From contig NZ_JAHIAB010000002.1 in NCBI RefSeq assembly GCF_018760365.1, positions 248,001 through 312,000 on the forward strand: a DNA stretch of 64,000 nucleotides. Direction: 5' to 3'. The position numbers were made by a program, and so were the translations under genes. Origin of the DNA: Pseudooceanicola endophyticus. Its GTDB lineage: Bacteria; Pseudomonadota; Alphaproteobacteria; Rhodobacterales; Rhodobacteraceae. Positions 8,925-19,839 of this stretch are shown piece after piece. The notes under the pieces were generated by a model. That model ran no database searches, was not told where the DNA came from, and saw nothing but the letters and a program-made list of their open reading frames with translations. The stretch's first letter is position 1. Each line of letters begins with the position of its first letter.

Positions 8925-9713
8925 ATGTCCTTCAGCGCCAATCTCAACATCATGATGAAAGCTGCCCGCAAGGCGGGTCGCTCGCTCGTGAAAGACTTCC
9001 GCGAGGTCGAGAACCTGCAGGTCTCGATGAAGGGTGCGGGCGACTTCGTCAGCCGCGCGGACATCGCCGCCGAGGCGATCCTGAAGGAAGAACTGCGCGG
9101 CGCGCGTCCGACCTATGGCTGGATCGCCGAAGAGGGCGGTGCCGAGGGCGGCGAGGACCCGACGCGCCGCTGGATCGTCGATCCGCTGGACGGCACCACC
9201 AACTTCCTGCACGGCCTGCCGCACTGGGCGATCTCGATCGCGCTGGAGCACAAGGGCCAGATCGTCGCCGGCGTGATCTACGACGCTGCCAAGGACGAGA
9301 TGTTCATGGCCGAGAAGGGCGCCGGCGCCTGGATGAACGACCAGCGGATCCGCGTCTCGGGGCGCATCCGGATGATCGAGTCGATCTATGCGACGGGCCT
9401 GCCCTTCGGGGGCCGCTCTGATCTGCCGGAGACGCTGAAGGACCTGGCGCGGCTGATGCCCGCCTGTGCCGGTGTGCGCCGCTGGGGCGCGGCCTCGCTG
9501 GACCTGGCCTATGTGGCGGCGGGCCGCTACGACGGCTTCTGGGAACGGCGCCTGAAGCCCTGGGACATCGCGGCGGGCATCGTGCTGGTGCGCGAGGCCG
9601 GCGGCATGATCGAGCCGATCAACCCCGAGGGCAACATCCTGGCGGATGGCGAGGTGGTCTGCGCCAACGAGCCGCTGTTCGAGAAGTTCTCGAAGATCAT
9701 CCGCGACGTCTGA
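8925..9713 (+). CDS. suhB: Inositol-1-monophosphatase family protein
   Basis: Mg-dependent phosphatase of the IMPase/SuhB/FIG superfamily, 262 residues. The metal-binding motifs are clear: EEGG near residue 67, WIVDPLDGTTNFLHG with the DPLDGT core, and WDIAAG near the C-terminus. It may hydrolyse inositol monophosphate or another sugar phosphate. In E. coli SuhB also acts in rRNA antitermination, which cannot be judged here. The start at 8925 has CAGGAG 7 bp upstream. It is a single-gene unit ending in a strong intrinsic terminator. Confidence 0.93.
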   Translation: MSFSANLNIMMKAARKAGRSLVKDFREVENLQVSMKGAGDFVSRADIAAEAILKEELRGARPTYGWIAEEGGAEGGEDPTRRWIVDPLDGTTNFLHGLPHWAISIALEHKGQIVAGVIYDAAKDEMFMAEKGAGAWMNDQRIRVSGRIRMIESIYATGLPFGGRSDLPETLKDLARLMPACAGVRRWGAASLDLAYVAAGRYDGFWERRLKPWDIAAGIVLVREAGGMIEPINPEGNILADGEVVCANEPLFEKFSKIIRDV

Positions 9714-9731
9714 TCGCGGGGCGCCAAAGCT

Positions 9732-9785
9732 GCGGGCGGGGCGCCCGTGGCCGCCGGTGCATGCATATTTATGGAAAGGTGAAAG
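9732..9785 (+). repeat. Oriented 3' intergenic element, copy 3 (after suhB)
   Basis: GCGGGCGG...CCCGTGGCCGCC is followed by TGCATATTTATGGAAAGGTG and then AAA. The first half matches copy 1 and the second half matches copy 2, so the family looks mosaic. It lies in the same orientation as suhB and runs directly into the terminator stem. Confidence 0.6.
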
Positions 9786-9807
9786 GGGGGCCGGAGGCGC
9801 CCCTTTT
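9782..9807 (+). terminator. Intrinsic terminator after suhB
   Basis: An 11-bp stem with one mismatch (AAAGGGGGGCC / GGCGCCCCTTT) and loop GGA ends in a T-tract. This is a good Rho-independent terminator placed 68 bp after the suhB stop. Confidence 0.75.
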
Positions 9808-9871
9808 GCATTTCGGCCGGGACGTGCTGCGGGATTGACAGGGCGGGCGGGGCAGAGAATAGTCGGCCCAC

Positions 9872-11895
<2,024 letters not shown>

Positions 11896-11901
11896 GCGCG
11901 A

Positions 11902-11930
11902 CGGGCGGGCCCCGTTCTGGGGCCCGCCCG
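11902..11930. terminator. Bidirectional hairpin between thiC and the M24 gene
   Basis: A perfect 12-bp stem (CGGGCGGGCCCC / GGGGCCCGCCCG) with loop GTTCT sits in the 42-bp gap between convergent genes. It is symmetric, so it can serve both strands. T-runs are absent. Confidence 0.65.
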
Positions 11931-11937
11931 GTCATGC

Positions 11938-13074
11938 TCAGGCTCCGGCCACCAGGATTTCGCGCGCGGTGGTGGTCAGGCGGCGGCAGCCGGTTTCCGT
12001 GACCTCGACGGTTTCCGACAGCGCGAGGCCCTTGGCGGTGGTGTAGAGGTGCAGCACCTGGCCCGCCTCGAACCGCCAGGTGGCGCCGGGATGCAGGCTG
12101 ATCACCGTTTCCGAGGACCGGGGCGTCTTGGCGTAGATGCCAAGGGCATAGCCGGTGATGTTGGGATATTCGTCGCGCAGCCCCTCGCGCAACATGCCCT
12201 CGCGCAGCAGGGCATCGGCGGCGCGGGCTTCCTCTCCGGGGCGGATGGCGGCGAACTGGGCGTCCTGAAGGGAGACCATGCGCGCCATCACCTCGCGGTC
12301 CTCGGCCGAGGGCGTGCCAAGGCTGATCGAGCGCATGAAGCGGGCCGAGTAGAAGCGCACGCGCGGCACCAGCTCCACGTGCAGGATGTCGCCTTCCGAC
12401 AGGCGGTCCTCGGTGAAGGTGGCATGCAGGAAGCCCATGCCATGCCCCTGCGCGGCCCGCGCCTGGCGCGCGATCGAGATCGGGCCGACCCAGTAGTCAT
12501 CCGCCCCCTGGGTCAGGTAGTGCTGCGCCCCGATGGCCGAGGCGTCCCGCGCCCGCATCCCCGGGGCGATCCCGGCGGCAATCGCGGCCATGGCGCCATC
12601 GCCGATGGCGGCGGCCTCGGCGATCAGCGCGATCTCGGCGGCATCCTTGACGTTGCGGATGGTGTTCGAGATCGCGTTCAGATCGACGAACTGCGCCCCG
12701 GGCAGCAGCTGCGACAGCCGGTCCCGGGTCCAGGCGGTGAAGCCGAAAGAGGTGAAATCCGCCCCGATCCGGGTCGCGCCGAAGCCCGCCAGCGCCTCGG
12801 CCATGGCGACATGGGGATCGGCGTGATCGGGATAGGTCACCACCCGGGGCACCCAGGTCGCGGCGCGGCAGGGCACCTCGTCGATGGCGCGCAGCACCCA
12901 GACGGGATCGCCCTCCAGCGGCAGGATGCAGCCCCGGTAGAAGGTTTCCGAGACGGTGTAGCCGGTCAGCCAGTGCAGCATCTCGGCGTGATCGCACAGG
13001 AAGACCTCGGCCCCGGCGGCGCGCATGGCAGCGCGCAGCCGGTCCACGCGATGCGCGTGGGAGGCCGGGATCAT
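11938..13074 (-). CDS. M24 (pita-bread fold) protein with degenerate metal site
   Basis: A 378-residue protein with the two-domain layout of creatinase/Xaa-Pro dipeptidase: an N-terminal creatinase-like domain (RLRAAMRAAGAEVFLCD, HWLTGYT) and a C-terminal M24 barrel. The canonical ligands of M24 metallopeptidases appear changed. DxG reads VELVP, SDxTRT reads SARFMRS, GHGIG reads GYALG and the EPG block reads HLYTT. Only the last Glu (SETVEVTE) seems kept. Metal-free M24 enzymes are known (creatinase, ectoine hydrolase EutD/DoeA), and they cut C-N bonds in small molecules. It is the last gene of the uptake operon, and its ATG overlaps the stop of the M20 gene (ATGA). A GGAG lies 8 bp upstream. 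Substrate unknown. Confidence 0.82.
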   Translation of the reverse strand: MIPASHAHRVDRLRAAMRAAGAEVFLCDHAEMLHWLTGYTVSETFYRGCILPLEGDPVWVLRAIDEVPCRAATWVPRVVTYPDHADPHVAMAEALAGFGATRIGADFTSFGFTAWTRDRLSQLLPGAQFVDLNAISNTIRNVKDAAEIALIAEAAAIGDGAMAAIAAGIAPGMRARDASAIGAQHYLTQGADDYWVGPISIARQARAAQGHGMGFLHATFTEDRLSEGDILHVELVPRVRFYSARFMRSISLGTPSAEDREVMARMVSLQDAQFAAIRPGEEARAADALLREGMLREGLRDEYPNITGYALGIYAKTPRSSETVISLHPGATWRFEAGQVLHLYTTAKGLALSETVEVTETGCRRLTTTAREILVAGA

Positions 13075-14297
13075 GCCGCGGGCTCCAGCCCGCAGATTTC
13101 CGCGATGGTCAGGATGTAGATCTTCACGCAGTCGATGAACTGGGACTTGCGGACGCGCTCGTCGGGCATGGTGTTGAATTCGCCGCCCGGGCCGCAGACG
13201 ATGCCTTCCATGCCGGCGGCGGCAAGGTGCGCCGCATCGGTGCCGAAGAAGCAGGGCGGGGCGATCGGGCCGGTCGGCTGGGGCATCCCGCGCACCGCCT
13301 CGTAGGCCTGGTTCACCACCTTGACGATTTCGCTGTCGCGCGAGACCTCGAAGGGGGGCATCTGCGGCTTGTTCTTGCGCAGGTCGTAGCTGTCGAGGGT
13401 CCATTGCAGGCCCGGGAATTCCAGCTCAAGCGCGCGCAGCTGGGCCCGCATGTCCTCCATCACGCTCTCGATGCTCTGCGAGGGGGCGTAGCGGCAGGTG
13501 CCGAGGATCTTGGCGCGGTCCGCGACCTGCGGCGGGCGCCATTCCTCGAACGTGTCGCCAAGGCCTGCGCGCACCACGCCGACGTGGCCGCGGTTCACCG
13601 CCTTGTGGTCGGCGGTCTTCGCCCCGGTGAAGGTCATCTTGTTGATGCGCGGCACCAGCGCGGCAGCGGCGGCCAGGGCATCGCAGGCCTCATGGCGCTT
13701 GGAGACGTGCCGGGTGTCGCCGGTCAGCTCGATCTGGTAGGAGAAGGCGCCCGAATGCAGCGTCAGCGCCTGGATGTCGGTGGGTTCGGAGTTGACGAAG
13801 TAATCCGCCCGCACGCCCTGTTCGAGCATCCGCACCGTGCCGATGCCGCCCTGAAGTTCGCCGACCACGAAGGACAGGATGACATCGCCCTTCGGGCGCA
13901 GGCCGGCCTTCAGGATCGTCTCGACCGCGCAGAGGTAGGCCGCATCGCCCGCCTTCATGTTCGACACGCCGATGCCGTAGATGAATTCCTCGTCGATGAC
14001 GCCGCCCCAGGGATCGACGGTCCAGCCGGTGGTGACCGGGTTGGTGTCGAGGTGGCCGTTGAACAGCAGGCTTTTCCCGCCGCCGGTCCCGCGCAGGGTG
14101 CCGATGGCATTGACCCGCTCGCCCTCGACCGGCTGAAGCTGTGCCTCAAGGCCCAGCTCTTCCAGGATGTCGCGCATGTGACGCGCCAGCACCAGCTCTT
14201 CCTCGGTTTCCGAGTAGCTCTTGTGCTGGACCATGTCGGCGAGCCTTGCGAGGCAGGCGGCTTCGTCGACGGATGCGATCAGGTCTTCGGGGGTCAT
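13071..14297 (-). CDS. M20-family hydrolase homologue with altered metal ligands
   Basis: A 408-residue protein of the ArgE/DapE/ACY1/CPG2 fold. The first His/Asp pair is intact (NGHLDTNP). The bridging-Asp motif DMKG reads SNMKAG, DEExG reads GELQGG (first Glu kept, second lost), the Glu of EPTD is kept, and the last His region reads EFNTMPDE where AHxxDE is usual. A dimerisation lid (TGDTRHVSKRHEACDAL) is present. Either the metal site is remodelled or this is a one-metal or non-hydrolytic homologue. It overlaps the ATPase gene upstream and the M24 gene downstream by ATGA, which means tight translational coupling. Start at 14297 with GGAG 8 bp before it. Confidence 0.85.
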   Translation of the reverse strand: MTPEDLIASVDEAACLARLADMVQHKSYSETEEELVLARHMRDILEELGLEAQLQPVEGERVNAIGTLRGTGGGKSLLFNGHLDTNPVTTGWTVDPWGGVIDEEFIYGIGVSNMKAGDAAYLCAVETILKAGLRPKGDVILSFVVGELQGGIGTVRMLEQGVRADYFVNSEPTDIQALTLHSGAFSYQIELTGDTRHVSKRHEACDALAAAAALVPRINKMTFTGAKTADHKAVNRGHVGVVRAGLGDTFEEWRPPQVADRAKILGTCRYAPSQSIESVMEDMRAQLRALELEFPGLQWTLDSYDLRKNKPQMPPFEVSRDSEIVKVVNQAYEAVRGMPQPTGPIAPPCFFGTDAAHLAAAGMEGIVCGPGGEFNTMPDERVRKSQFIDCVKIYILTIAEICGLEPAA

Positions 14298-16351
14298 CGG
14301 ACGGTCTCCGTGGTCTTCGGGGTCTTGAACTGCCAGATCGGGGGCACGGCGCGCAGTTCGGCGGTGTCGATGTGGCACAGGATGTCGTGATCCGCCCCGG
14401 GCTGGCGCAGGGGCGGGCGGGCGCTGTCGCAGAGCGCGCCGACATGGCGCGGGCAGCGGCTGGCGAAGGGGCAGCCCGACAGGGTGTCGGTGCGCTTGGG
14501 CAGGGCGCCCTGAAGGCGCACGCGCCGGGTCTCGCTGCCGGGATCGACGGAATGCGAGGACGACAGCAGCGCCTCGGTATAGGGGTGCCAGGGCGCGGCA
14601 TCGAGATCGGCGATCTCGCATTGCTCGACCATCTCGCCCAGGTACATCACCGCCACCCGGTCCGCGACATGGCGCAGGATGCCAAGGTCATGGGTGATGA
14701 AGACCAGCGCGGCGCCGGTCTCGGCCTGGATCTCGCGCAGCAGGCGGACGATGGCGGCCTGCACGGCGGCATCGAGGCCCGAGGTGATCTCGTCGCACAG
14801 GATCACCTGCGGGCGGGCGGCGAGCGCCCGGGCAATGGCGACACGCTGCTTTTCCCCGCCCGAAAGCTGGTGTGGGTAGCGGCTGGCGTAATCGGCGGGC
14901 AGGCGGACGCGTTCCAGCAGGCGGGCGATCTCGGGCGCGTAATCGGCGCGCGACAGGTCGGGGCGGAACAGGCGCAGCGGCCGCGACAGGATCGTCGCCA
15001 GAGAATGGCGCGGGTTCAGCGAACTGTCGGGGTTCTGGAAGATCGTCTGCACCCGGGCGCGCCAGGCGGAGGAATTCGGGCGCACCGGCTGGCCGGCCAG
15101 TTTCGTGGTGCCCTCGAAACCGTGCAGCCCGGTCAGCGCCCGCGCGAGCGAGGACTTGCCGCAGCCGCTTTCCCCCACCAGCGCAAGGGTTTCGCCCCGG
15201 CGCAGACGGAAGCTGACGTTGTTGACGGCGCGCACCTTGGCGGCGCTGCGGCCCCGCAGCCGGTCCACCAGGCTGTCGCGCCCGTAGGTGACCTGCATCC
15301 CCTCGACCTCCAGCAGCGCCTCGTCCTGGCGGGGCGAGGGCAGCGGAGCGGGGGCTTCGGGGGCTGGCAGGACCTCTCCGGCGCCGGCGCGGGCACAGGC
15401 GATGCGGCGATCGCCGGCCTCGGCCAGCCGCACGGGGGCGCCATCGCAGAGATCGGCACGGTGATGCGGGCAGGAGGCCGAGAAGATGCAGGCGGGCATG
15501 GTGCCGCGCCGGGGCGCGGGGCGGGCACCGCTGGCGGCAAGGCCGCGGCCCGTCTGGCGGTCCGAGGCGCGCGGCAGGCTGGCCAGAAGCGCCTGGGTGT
15601 AGGGGTGGCGGGGGGCGGCAAAGATGTGCTCTACCGGGCCTTCCTCGACGATGCGGCCACCGTAGATCACCGCGACGCGGTGGGCGATGTCGGCCACGGT
15701 GCCAAGGTCATGGCTGATGAACAACGCCGAGACCCCGGTGCGTTCCTGCAACGCGCGGAACAGGTCCAGCAGCGTCGCCGCCGTGGTGGCATCCAGCGCC
15801 GAGGTCGGTTCGTCGAACAGGATCAGCTCGGGTTCGCAGGCGAATGCCAGGGCCAGCACGACGCGCTGCTTTTCCCCGCCCGAGACCTGGTGGGGATAGC
15901 GGTTCATCATCGCCTCGGGGTCGGGCAGGCCGACCATGGCGATCAGTTCAAGCGCCCGGGCGCGGGCGCCGGAGGCATCCAGATCGGTGTGCCGTTGCAG
16001 CGTCTCCAGCAGATGCGCGCCCAGCGTCTGGACCGGGTCCAGCGTGGTCGCGGCGTTCTGGAACACCATGGCGATGCGGCGGCCCCGCAGGGCCTCCAAA
16101 GCGCGTTCGGGCAGGGCGGTGATGTCATCGCCGTTCAGCACGATGGCGCCGCGTTCCTCGGCGACCTTGCCGGGCAGGTCGCGGATCACCGCATTGGCGA
16201 GCGAGGATTTGGCCGAGCCGCTTTCGCCCACCAGTCCCAGCACCTCTCCGCGTCCGATGGTCAGGGTGATGTCGTCGAGGATGCGCACCGGGCCGGTGGC
16301 GGTGTCGTAGTAAAGCGCGTAGTCGCGCAGGCTCAGGGCAGTGTCGGTCAT
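14294..16351 (-). CDS. Fused double ATPase of an oligopeptide-class ABC importer (DppD-DppF type)
   Basis: A single 685-residue polypeptide with two complete nucleotide-binding domains, powering the two permeases encoded upstream. NBD1 (about 1-320): Walker A GESGSAKSS, signature VSGGEKQRV, Walker B ELILFDEPTSALD, switch FISHD. NBD2 (about 340-685): GESGCGKSS, LSGGEKQRV, VILCDEITSGLD, ITHD. Both end with the HPYTxALL oligopeptide-transporter tail and Cys-rich segments (CIFSASCPHH; CPFASRCP). In NBD1 the glycine before the Walker A lysine is Ala (codon GCC), so ATP turnover there may be impaired while NBD2 is intact. The gene starts 4 bp after the permease stop, with GGAG 7 bp upstream. Confidence 0.93.
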   Translation of the reverse strand: MTDTALSLRDYALYYDTATGPVRILDDITLTIGRGEVLGLVGESGSAKSSLANAVIRDLPGKVAEERGAIVLNGDDITALPERALEALRGRRIAMVFQNAATTLDPVQTLGAHLLETLQRHTDLDASGARARALELIAMVGLPDPEAMMNRYPHQVSGGEKQRVVLALAFACEPELILFDEPTSALDATTAATLLDLFRALQERTGVSALFISHDLGTVADIAHRVAVIYGGRIVEEGPVEHIFAAPRHPYTQALLASLPRASDRQTGRGLAASGARPAPRRGTMPACIFSASCPHHRADLCDGAPVRLAEAGDRRIACARAGAGEVLPAPEAPAPLPSPRQDEALLEVEGMQVTYGRDSLVDRLRGRSAAKVRAVNNVSFRLRRGETLALVGESGCGKSSLARALTGLHGFEGTTKLAGQPVRPNSSAWRARVQTIFQNPDSSLNPRHSLATILSRPLRLFRPDLSRADYAPEIARLLERVRLPADYASRYPHQLSGGEKQRVAIARALAARPQVILCDEITSGLDAAVQAAIVRLLREIQAETGAALVFITHDLGILRHVADRVAVMYLGEMVEQCEIADLDAAPWHPYTEALLSSSHSVDPGSETRRVRLQGALPKRTDTLSGCPFASRCPRHVGALCDSARPPLRQPGADHDILCHIDTAELRAVPPIWQFKTPKTTETVR

Positions 16352-16355
16352 GCGC

Positions 16356-17183
16356 TCACTCCGCCGTCTTGGGGTTGAGGACATCGCGCAGACCGTCGCC
16401 CAGCAGGTTGAAGCCGATGGCGACCAGCGCGATGGCGACGCCGGGGGCGATCACCGGCCAGGGGCTGCGGAACAGATGGGTGCGCGCCTCGGCGATCATC
16501 AGGCCCCATTCCGGCGCCGGCGGCTGGGCGCCCAGGCCCAGGAAGGACAGGGTGGCCAGCGTCATGATCGCGAAGGCGACGCGGATCGTGCCCTCGACGA
16601 TGACGGGGGCGATGGTGTTTGGCAGGATCTCGGCCAGGACGATCCAGATCAGGCTTTCGCCGCGGGCGCGGGCGGCAGAGACGTAATCGAGGCTGCGCAC
16701 CTGAAGCGTGACGGAACGCGCGATGCGCGCCATGCCGGGGGTGAAGGCGATGCCGATCGCCAGCACGGCGTTGATCGCGGAGGAGCCCAGCACGGCCAGG
16801 ATCATCAGCGCGAAAAGCAGCGAGGGGATCGCCATCAGCGCATCGGTCACCCGCATCAGCATCTCGTCCGCGAGACCGCCGAGGTAGCCCGAGACGACGC
16901 CGATCACGGCCCCCGCGACGGTGCCGATCAGGGTCGCCAGCAGCGCCAGCAGCACGGTGGAGCGGGCGCCGACCAGAACGCGGCTCAGCAGGTCGCGGCC
17001 GTACCAGTCGGTGCCCAGCGGGAACTGCGCGGAGGGCGCGGCGAAGCGGGAACCGAAGTTGAAGGCCTCCGGGTCGTTCGGGGCCAGCGACGGGCCCAGG
17101 ATGGCGATCACCAGCAGCGCCGTCACGATCACCAGCCCGAGGGCACCTTGCGGGTTCTTCAGCAGTGCGCGCAGGGTGCTCAT
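16356..17183 (-). CDS. ABC transporter permease, DppC/OppC type
   Basis: Inner-membrane permease of the dipeptide/oligopeptide/nickel class, 275 residues, with an N-terminal membrane segment followed by the TM_PBP2 domain. The EAA loop is visible (SLDYVSAARARGESLIWIVLAEILPNT). The N-terminus GLVIVTALLVIAILGPSLAPNDP is the usual OppC_N block with one transmembrane span. Its ATG overlaps the stop of the other permease gene by ATGA. It forms the translocation pore with the DppB-type partner. Confidence 0.94.
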   Translation of the reverse strand: MSTLRALLKNPQGALGLVIVTALLVIAILGPSLAPNDPEAFNFGSRFAAPSAQFPLGTDWYGRDLLSRVLVGARSTVLLALLATLIGTVAGAVIGVVSGYLGGLADEMLMRVTDALMAIPSLLFALMILAVLGSSAINAVLAIGIAFTPGMARIARSVTLQVRSLDYVSAARARGESLIWIVLAEILPNTIAPVIVEGTIRVAFAIMTLATLSFLGLGAQPPAPEWGLMIAEARTHLFRSPWPVIAPGVAIALVAIGFNLLGDGLRDVLNPKTAE

Positions 17184-18130
17184 TGGTACTGGATCCTCTT
17201 GTCGAGCGCCGCATAGGCAAGGTCGGCGGCCAGGTTGGCCAGCGCATAGGTCAGCGCCATGATCAGCGCGCCGGCCTGCAGCATCGGCAGGTCGCGGTTC
17301 TGGATCGCCAGGATCAGCTGGCGACCGATGCCGGGGAAGGCAAAGACCTCTTCCACGACGATGACGCCGCCGATCAGGTAGCCGACGTCGAGCGCGATCA
17401 CGGTGATCGCCGGCAGCATGGAGTTGCGCAGCGCGTGGCGGTAGATCACCTGCCGGCGCGACAGGCCGCGCAGCCTTGCGGCGCGGACGAAGTCGCTTTC
17501 CATCGTGTCCACCATCTCGGAGCGCACCATGCGGCTGATATGGGCGATGAGGATGATCGCCAGCGTGATCACCGGCAGGGCGATATGGTGCAGCGCATCC
17601 AGCGGGTCATCGGCGAAGGAGGTGTAGCCCGAGGCCGGGAACAGCCCCACCGAAGGCCCCGCCAACCAGGCCAGCAGCAGCGTCGCCAGCACGAATTCCG
17701 GCAGCGACACGCCGAGGTAGCTGATCACCGAGAGGCCCAGGTCGGTCTTGCCGCCGCGCCGGGTGCCGGCCAGAACGCCCAGCGGAATGGCGATGACGCA
17801 GACCAGCAGCAGCGACAGGATCGCCAGGATCGCCGAACGTCCGAAGGCCGCCAGGATCGTCGGGCCGACCGGCTGGCTGGTGCGCAGCGAGGTGCCGAAA
17901 TCGCCATGCAGCACGCGGCCCAGCCAATGCCCATATTGCAGCCAGGCGGGATCGCCCAGACCCAGCTTGGCATTCAGCGCGGCCAGGGCTTCGGGGGTGG
18001 CATATTCGCCCAGGATCATCGTCGCGGCATTGGCGGGCAGAAGCTGGGTCACGCCGAAGACGATCAGCGAAACGAGGAAGGCGGTCAGCGCCAGATAGGC
18101 AAGGCGCCGCAGCAGGAAGCTGGCCGACAT
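17180..18130 (-). CDS. ABC transporter permease, DppB/OppB type
   Basis: Inner-membrane permease of 316 residues with about six transmembrane helices and the DppB EAA loop (FVRAARLRGLSRRQVIYRHALRNSMLP). The N-terminal FLLRRLAYLALTAFLVSLIVFGVTQLLP helix is typical of the family. The ATG at 18130 is preceded by GGGAG. It pairs with the DppC-type subunit encoded next in the operon. The distance from the binding-protein gene is 111 bp and contains a strong hairpin. Confidence 0.94.
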   Translation of the reverse strand: MSASFLLRRLAYLALTAFLVSLIVFGVTQLLPANAATMILGEYATPEALAALNAKLGLGDPAWLQYGHWLGRVLHGDFGTSLRTSQPVGPTILAAFGRSAILAILSLLLVCVIAIPLGVLAGTRRGGKTDLGLSVISYLGVSLPEFVLATLLLAWLAGPSVGLFPASGYTSFADDPLDALHHIALPVITLAIILIAHISRMVRSEMVDTMESDFVRAARLRGLSRRQVIYRHALRNSMLPAITVIALDVGYLIGGVIVVEEVFAFPGIGRQLILAIQNRDLPMLQAGALIMALTYALANLAADLAYAALDKRIQYQ

Positions 18131-18211
18131 GGCAGGGTCTCCCGGGCTTTGGGGGCTGGGGGTCCGCGCAAGGGGCGCGGCAGGAACGGGGCCGCGCATA
18201 TCGCACGGCAG

Positions 18212-18233
18212 GCCGGCCCCCGAAGGGGCCGGC
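18212..18233 (-). terminator. Hairpin between binding-protein and permease genes
   Basis: A perfect 9-bp stem GCCGGCCCC / GGGGCCGGC with a 4-base loop lies 9 bp beyond the binding-protein stop, with no T-run. Such hairpins commonly attenuate transcription or protect the 3' end, so that the binding protein is made in excess over the membrane subunits. Confidence 0.6.
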
Positions 18234-18241
18234 TGGGGGGC

Positions 18242-19789
18242 TTACTTGGACAGCCAGACCTTGTGCAGCGCGAAGGTCGCACCGCGCGGGCTTTGTTCAT
18301 AGCCCTGAACATGGTCGCCGCGCGCGCCCAGCAGGTCGAAGAAGCAGGGCACCAGCGCGGGAATGTCGGTGCGCATCAGCTCCTGGGTCTTGGCGTAAAG
18401 CTCGGCGCGCTTGTCGGTGTCGGTGGTGGCATCTGCCTCGGCGACCAGCTTGTCGAACTCGGCGTTGTTCCAGCGGGTTTCGTTCCAGCTGGCGTCCGAG
18501 GTGAAGAGCAGGTTGAAGATCGCGCCCTCGGTCGGCTGCATGTTGTAGTAGCCGACGTAGAACTTGCCCTTCTTCCACACCTGATCAAGGTAGGTCGGGT
18601 GGTCCATGGTCTGCACGGTGATGTCCCATCCGCCGGGCTTGGCCATCTCGCGCAGGACCACGGCCATGGCGGCGCGGTAGTCGGGCTTGACGGAGGCGAC
18701 CAGCTCGATCTGGATGCCGTCGGGATAGCCGGCCTCGGCCAGCAGCGCCTTCGACTTCTCGGGGTCGTAGGCTTTCAGCGGCGCATCGGCATAGTACTTG
18801 TAGGCGGCGTTGACGGGGGTGTCGTTGCCCGGGGTCCCGAAGCCTTCGGCCACCATGTCCACCATGGCCTGGCGGTCGACACAGTAAGAGAGCGCCTCGC
18901 GGACCTTGGGGTTGTTGAAGGGCTCGACCGTGCAGTCCATCACCACGTCCAGGAACCGGCCCGAGGGGGTGCGCATCCCGGTGACGCCCTTGCCATCGGC
19001 GATCCGCTTGTAATCGGTGGGCTGCACTTCGGTCAGCAGGTCGACTTCGCCGGCCAGCATGGCGGCGGCAGCGCCGGCGGCATCGGGGAAGGTGCGCACG
19101 ACGATCTCGTCCAGGTAGGGCTGGCCCTCGATGTAGTAATCGGGGTTCTTCTCGACCACGGCGCGGTCATCGGCGACGAATTCCTTAAGCCGGAAGGGGC
19201 CGGAGCCGACGGGGGTGGTGCCGAGGCTGTCGAAGTCGTTCTCGATCACCGAGGCGGGCAGGATCTTGGCGGTCGGGTAGGTCAGCGCGACCGGCAGGTC
19301 GGCATAGGGCGTCGAGGTGCGGAAGATCACGCCGGTCTCGCCATCGGCCACCACTTCGGAGATCGGGCCAAGGTTGCGGCTGCCCGGCGCGGCGGTGGCC
19401 GGATCCAGAAGCTTGGTGAAGGAGGCGACGACATCGGCGGTGGTCACCGGCGCCCCGTTCGAGAAGGTCGCGCCCTGGCGCAGGGTGAAGTGCCACTCGG
19501 TGGCATCGTCATTGGCGCTCCATTCCGTCGCGAGGTCGGGTTGCGCGGTCATGTCGGCGCCCAGCATGGTCAGGCCGGAATAAAGCAGCTCTGCCAGCAG
19601 GTATTCGGAGTTCAGCCGCACCAGCATCGGGTTCAGCACCGAGGGGGTGATGTTGAGGGCCAGCCGCAGCGTGCCGCCGGGCTGGATGTCCTGGGCACGG
19701 GCGATCGAGGCCAGGCCCGGCAGGGTCACGAGCGCGCCCGAGGCGGCGGCCGTGCGCAGGAAGCTGCGGCGGTCGAGGGTGAAGGTCAT
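18242..19789 (-). CDS. Tat-exported oligopeptide-class substrate-binding protein
   Basis: Periplasmic binding protein of the SBP_bac_5 family (DppA/OppA/NikA), 515 residues. The N-terminus carries a twin-arginine motif (DRRSFLRTAAASG) and a hydrophobic stretch ending in ARAQD, which suggests folded export through Tat. Family blocks include YSGLTMLGADM, WHFTLRQGATFSNGAPVTTADV and NNPKVREALSYCVDRQAMVD. The DppA fold binds peptides, but also nickel, haem, opines and sugar conjugates, so the ligand is open. The start at 19789 has GGAGAG just upstream. It belongs to the GntR-linked operon and is followed by a hairpin before the permeases. Confidence 0.93.
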   Translation of the reverse strand: MTFTLDRRSFLRTAAASGALVTLPGLASIARAQDIQPGGTLRLALNITPSVLNPMLVRLNSEYLLAELLYSGLTMLGADMTAQPDLATEWSANDDATEWHFTLRQGATFSNGAPVTTADVVASFTKLLDPATAAPGSRNLGPISEVVADGETGVIFRTSTPYADLPVALTYPTAKILPASVIENDFDSLGTTPVGSGPFRLKEFVADDRAVVEKNPDYYIEGQPYLDEIVVRTFPDAAGAAAAMLAGEVDLLTEVQPTDYKRIADGKGVTGMRTPSGRFLDVVMDCTVEPFNNPKVREALSYCVDRQAMVDMVAEGFGTPGNDTPVNAAYKYYADAPLKAYDPEKSKALLAEAGYPDGIQIELVASVKPDYRAAMAVVLREMAKPGGWDITVQTMDHPTYLDQVWKKGKFYVGYYNMQPTEGAIFNLLFTSDASWNETRWNNAEFDKLVAEADATTDTDKRAELYAKTQELMRTDIPALVPCFFDLLGARGDHVQGYEQSPRGATFALHKVWLSK

Positions 19790-19839
19790 GAGGGCTCTCC
19801 TGTTGGGTCTTGTTATGGTCTTGAAGGGTCTTTTGACGA

